64,000 bases of DNA from G965204755 sp965243415. Lineage in GTDB: Bacteria > Acidobacteriota > Vicinamibacteria > Marinacidobacterales > Marinacidobacteraceae. The DNA lies in NCBI GenBank assembly GCA_965243415.1, contig OZ251549.1, positions 3,038,001-3,102,000 of the forward strand, in the 5' to 3' direction. The position numbers and the translations under genes were made by a program. Shown here piece by piece: positions 60,788 through 64,000 of the stretch (within the stretch, counting starts at the first letter, position 1; each line of letters starts with the position of its first letter). A model generated the notes under the pieces. The model did not search any database, had not been told where the DNA came from, and worked only from the letters and a program-made list of their open reading frames with translations.

Positions 60788-63700
60788 GGGCTCGGCTTCT
60801 CCCGGACGACCGGATCCCGCACGAAGACATTCACCTCCGGCTCCACTTCCCGGAGCGAGCGGTTCGCCCGGAACTTGGTGTGATCCGGCGACTCGAACCC
60901 GGTGTCCAGCATGTCGCGCAGCAGCGGTTTCCCCGCGTTCCCTTCGCGCTGCTGGTATCGCAGCGAAGCCCCGACCTCGGCGTACCCGGCCCGGATGCGT
61001 TCCCAGGACTCCAGCAGGTCGGCGGTCCGCGCCCGGACGCCGGCCTCCGCCGCCTCGCGCTCCTCTGCCGACAGTCGCTGCTGCCGGATGCGGTTCGCGA
61101 AAGCGGATGCCAGGGATTCCCGGAGGCCCGGCCCGACTTCGGGAATCCGGCCCGCCCCGTCCCAGGGCGTCAGCGTCCGCTCGCCGTGCCGGGCGAGGGC
61201 GACCATCGCGCCGGCGAAACCCCGGTCGAGCGCGCGCGGCGAGAACGGGGTCACGCTGGCCGACTCCACCGAGCGGTAGAAGGTCTCGTGGTAGTGGCGG
61301 AACCGTTCGTAGTGGGAACGGTCGCGCGGCTTGTGGACGCTCAGCAGGGTGACCACCAGGCCGGGCCGCTCCGCGTCGCGTCCGACCCGGCTGGTGGCCT
61401 GGATGTATTCGGCGTGCACCTTGGGCTGGCCCAGCACCACCATGAGCCCCAGCCGCTGGATGTCGAGCCCGACGGAGATCATGTTCGTGGCCAGGGCGCA
61501 GTCCACCCGCCCGCTCTCCGAGAAGGGGAGGCCCAGGCGGCCCCGGGCTTTCGCCACTTCCCCGGTGGAGACCCGCGAGGTCAGTTCCAGGATGTCGGAG
61601 AAGACCCGCCGGTCGCGGAAGAGCCCTCGCTCCTCGCCGAGCCGCTTCCGCATCCCCAGCGACTTGATCGTGTTCCGGACTTCCTCCTCGAAGATCCGGC
61701 GCGCGCCGCCCAGTTCGCGCAGACTGTTGAAGTAGCCGAGAAGCGTCAGGTAGGGGTCCGCGGGGTTCCCCTCCACCCTGCCGCCGCTGTCCCACCAAGC
61801 ACGCTGCGCAGCGCCCATGAGGGCGAGGGCCGCCCGGCGCATCAGCACCTTCGGGCTCCGGCCGGGCGCGGCGAGTCCGAGATAGAGCCGCGCCTTGTCC
61901 GCCGAAGGTTCGGCGCGGGCGAAGAACGAGTCCCGTCGGTCCACCCCCGGCGGCGGGAACACCTTGGTCTTCGGTCGGCCGAACACCGCCTGCATCTGCT
62001 CCTCGGCGCCCCGGGAAGTGGCGGTGGAGGCGACGATCTTGGGCTTCCCGCCGCCCTCGCCCGAACAGAGCGCCCCGATGGTCGTCTCGTAGAGGCCCAC
62101 CATCGTCCCCAGCGGCCCGGAGATCAGGTGCACTTCGTCCTGGATCACCAGGTCCGGCGGCGGGAGCGGCGCCGGCAGCCGGGCCGCGCCGGGGACCCTC
62201 GACGCCGGGCCGTGGAACCCGTTGGCGTCCCGGAGGTCGGCGCCCCCGAGCAGGAGCCCTGACTCGCCGGTCCAGGGGAGCGCGGCGAACTTGTCCACGG
62301 TGGCGATCAGGAACGCCGGCAGCCGCCGGTAGAGCGGTTCGTCCACCGCCACCACCGGCAGCGGCCGGTCGCCGGAGAACGCGCACTCGTAGTCGGCGCA
62401 GGAGAGGCGCAGGTTCCGGGGCGCGTCGGCGTTCGGTTCCAGCTGGAAGGAGTCCCGTTCGAAGTCCCGGCCGCACCAGGGGCAACTCGCCAGCGGCACC
62501 GGCGGCTCCCGCCCGTCCCGCCCAAACCGGGCGACCTTGGCGCGGGCGGTGTCGTCCCGCTTGTCGCCTTTCCGTCCCATCCGGTTCGGGGTCGCCGCCC
62601 GGCCCACCCACAGCCCGATCTCGAAGGGCCACTCGCCGTAGCGTTCGGGGTTCTCTTCGCGCGCCAACTCCAGGGCGCAGACCAGCCGGGAGGCGCGGGC
62701 CAACTGGTCGAGCGTCAACAGCCGCAGCGTGTAGCGCATGATGACGCTCACCCCGGCGCCGGCGCGCCCGCTGTCCTCCGCGTGGCGCAGCCGCCGCAGC
62801 ACCATCGCGATCGCCGCGAGGCCGAGGTACGCCTCGGTCTTCCCGCCGCCGGTGGGGAAGAACAGCAGGTCTGCCAGGTCCCGCTCCGGGTCGGCAGGGT
62901 CGGCGAGCGCCGGCAGGTTCAGCAGCAGGAACGCCAGTTGGAACGACCGCCACCGCGGCGCGGCCTCGGCGGCGAGTTCTGCGCCCGGGGCGCGGAGGGC
63001 GGCGGCGACCGCGCGGTTCGCCACCCGGAAGGCGTCGAGGAGGTCTTCGTCCCCCGCCAGCGCTTCGATGCCCCGCTCCATCCGCGACGCCGCGATCCCC
63101 GCCTGGCGCAGCAATTCGGCGGCGGTCTGCCGGCGTTGCGAGGGCAGGGCGGCCGCTTCCTCGCGCCGGGCGGCGATCCAGTCCCGGTAGCGCTCCACCA
63201 GTGGAGTCAGGGCGGCGCGCGCCGCGTCCCCGTCGGGCAGTTCGCCGAGCGCGTCCATCGAGCGCACGGCGTCGGGGACATCCTCCGTTTCGACCCGTTC
63301 CACGCTCGCCCGCCCGATCCACTCGGTGCGCAGCCGGCGGCAGGTTCGCCCGGCCCCGGTCCGCTCGTCTTCGTCGAAGTCCCGCTCGAATTCCCGGTCG
63401 AATTCCCAGTCGGGGGAGACACCGTGCCCGACCGCGTACTCCGGCGCGTCCCGGTAGTGGAGATCGGCCACCTGTTCGTCGAATTCGGTGGCGCCGGCCC
63501 CGCGAAGGTCCGGCATCGGGACGAAAGGCGTGTCCGCCCGGACCTCGATCTGCGCCTGGAACGCGAAGCGGAGATCGCGCTTCGCCTCGTCCTCCGCCGG
63601 CGGCCGCCGGTTCGACAGGAAGACGGAGACGGAGCGGACGCCCGCCGGCATTCCGCGAGCCTCGCCGGCCCCGTGGACCGGCCGGGCGCGGAGATGGAGT

Positions 63701-64000
63701 CGCAAACCGCCGGACTCGGGCACCTCGGCGTCCTTTTCGGTGCCGATCGAGAGCGTGACGGATCGCTCCCGGGGGATCCGGCGCCAACACTGGACGGTCT
63801 TCCGGTCGGATTCGGCGCCGCCGTTCGCATCTTCCGGCGCCTCCGCGTTGTCGTCGGGCTCTTCGACGCTCTTCGGGGCAGGGGTCACGCCAGCTTCGTC
63901 CCGCTCCCCGACGCCCTCCCCTGCGCCGTTCCGTTCGTCGCCCGGTTCGCCGACCGGCTCAGCAGCGGCGTATCTCGCTCGTTCGTAGTCGCCCCAGCGA
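60784..64000 (-). CDS. drmA: DISARM helicase DrmA (5' end outside window)
   Basis: At least 1072 codons. The first start inside the window would be GTG 63888, but the frame stays open to base 64000 and reads WGDYERARYAAAEP before an acidic Gly/Glu linker, so the N-terminus lies outside. SF2 helicase motifs: FFPTGGGKTEAYLGL (Walker A, near 62845), QDEVHLISGPLG (DEVH, near 62135), STATSRGAEEQ and QATSRVGRDAERPG (motif VI, near 61390). A Cys-rich segment (CPWCG) lies between. DrmA moves on DNA and with DrmB forms the DISARM core. Confidence 0.92.
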   Translation of the reverse strand, partial: RWGDYERARYAAAEPVGEPGDERNGAGEGVGERDEAGVTPAPKSVEEPDDNAEAPEDANGGAESDRKTVQCWRRIPRERSVTLSIGTEKDAEVPESGGLRLHLRARPVHGAGEARGMPAGVRSVSVFLSNRRPPAEDEAKRDLRFAFQAQIEVRADTPFVPMPDLRGAGATEFDEQVADLHYRDAPEYAVGHGVSPDWEFDREFERDFDEDERTGAGRTCRRLRTEWIGRASVERVETEDVPDAVRSMDALGELPDGDAARAALTPLVERYRDWIAARREEAAALPSQRRQTAAELLRQAGIAASRMERGIEALAGDEDLLDAFRVANRAVAAALRAPGAELAAEAAPRWRSFQLAFLLLNLPALADPADPERDLADLLFFPTGGGKTEAYLGLAAIAMVLRRLRHAEDSGRAGAGVSVIMRYTLRLLTLDQLARASRLVCALELAREENPERYGEWPFEIGLWVGRAATPNRMGRKGDKRDDTARAKVARFGRDGREPPVPLASCPWCGRDFERDSFQLEPNADAPRNLRLSCADYECAFSGDRPLPVVAVDEPLYRRLPAFLIATVDKFAALPWTGESGLLLGGADLRDANGFHGPASRVPGAARLPAPLPPPDLVIQDEVHLISGPLGTMVGLYETTIGALCSGEGGGKPKIVASTATSRGAEEQMQAVFGRPKTKVFPPPGVDRRDSFFARAEPSADKARLYLGLAAPGRSPKVLMRRAALALMGAAQRAWWDSGGRVEGNPADPYLTLLGYFNSLRELGGARRIFEEEVRNTIKSLGMRKRLGEERGLFRDRRVFSDILELTSRVSTGEVAKARGRLGLPFSESGRVDCALATNMISVGLDIQRLGLMVVLGQPKVHAEYIQATSRVGRDAERPGLVVTLLSVHKPRDRSHYERFRHYHETFYRSVESASVTPFSPRALDRGFAGAMVALARHGERTLTPWDGAGRIPEVGPGLRESLASAFANRIRQQRLSAEEREAAEAGVRARTADLLESWERIRAGYAEVGASLRYQQREGNAGKPLLRDMLDTGFESPDHTKFRANRSLREVEPEVNVFVRDPVVREKPSP

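Noticed and set aside
58955..63790. 1611-codon minus-strand frame that includes DrmB
   Set aside because: Upstream of 60787 it is out of frame with the clear DrmA reading and has no protein-like sequence.
58144..63888. Linking the methylase at 41571-44027 to DISARM as its modification enzyme
   Set aside because: The genes are 14 kb apart with unrelated operons between them, and the protein has Type I-like rather than Drm-type architecture.

Overview
The window is very GC-rich (about 73% by eye) and almost fully coding. It comes from a diderm, aerobic bacterium: it has lptE, several lipoprotein and secretion signals, two TonB-dependent receptors, and a form I aerobic CO dehydrogenase. Oar-like TonB receptors, PEGA/FHA proteins, a split glyQ/glyS and the extreme GC would fit Acidobacteriota or a similar high-GC phylum, but this placement is an inference and no rRNA is present. 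Genes are packed tightly, and many consecutive pairs share a 4-base stop/start overlap (ATGA, GTGA, TTGA).

Bases 1-21476 are conserved housekeeping DNA, all on the + strand: DUF177-rpmF-fabD-fabG-acpP-fabF (plsX and fabH absent), an M20 peptidase, mutY-leuS-lptE-holA, mgtE, recO-glyQ-glyS-mutL, and rpsP-rimM-trmD-rplS behind a good sigma70-type promoter. Several of these genes carry short tandem-repeat expansions in linkers or leaders (14-bp and 21-bp arrays around mutY, 15-bp repeats in holA and mpl).

Bases 21665-30853 hold thiE, then a coupled envelope cluster: a TPR/beta-propeller secreted protein, a PEGA-PDZ protein, a tail-anchored FHA protein, an LD-carboxypeptidase and Mpl. Mpl is fused in frame to a GIY-YIG-like nuclease domain. 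Three small coupled genes of unknown function follow (30915-31989), in DNA that looks less adapted to the host.

Bases 32076-36330 carry a periplasmic creatininase-family protein, a QueG-like 4Fe-4S protein and an ECF sigma factor cluster (sigma, small membrane protein, YbjQ, MaoC). A PQQ-dependent dehydrogenase gene follows (36438-40023). It contains a 21-base poly-C tract and is split by a complete IS1380-type element with matching 5-bp target duplications. A second PQQ-type propeller gene and a single-chain restriction-modification-like protein (HsdR N-terminal nuclease fold, N6 methylase, HsdS-like tail) come next.

Bases 44382-51295 hold a sodium:solute symporter pair divergent from coxM-coxS-coxL (form I active-site motif AYRCSFR) and a CoxI/XdhC protein fused to a YHS metal-binding domain, which I propose as a candidate copper or cofactor factor for the Mo-Cu site. 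Then come an Oar-like TonB receptor, its TPR partner with an apparent CTG start, and a convergent second TonB receptor. The right edge (58144-64000, minus strand) is the core of a DISARM anti-phage system, drmA-drmB-drmC, with drmA running off the window.

The most unexpected global signal is compositional. The palindromes ACGT and AGCT are almost missing (by eye about 7 and 10 copies, against roughly 150 expected each). The avoidance shows as synonymous codon switches (Asp-Val written GAT-GTG, Glu-Leu written GAG-TTG). Four of the seven remaining ACGT copies lie in the IS element, the methylase gene and its flank.
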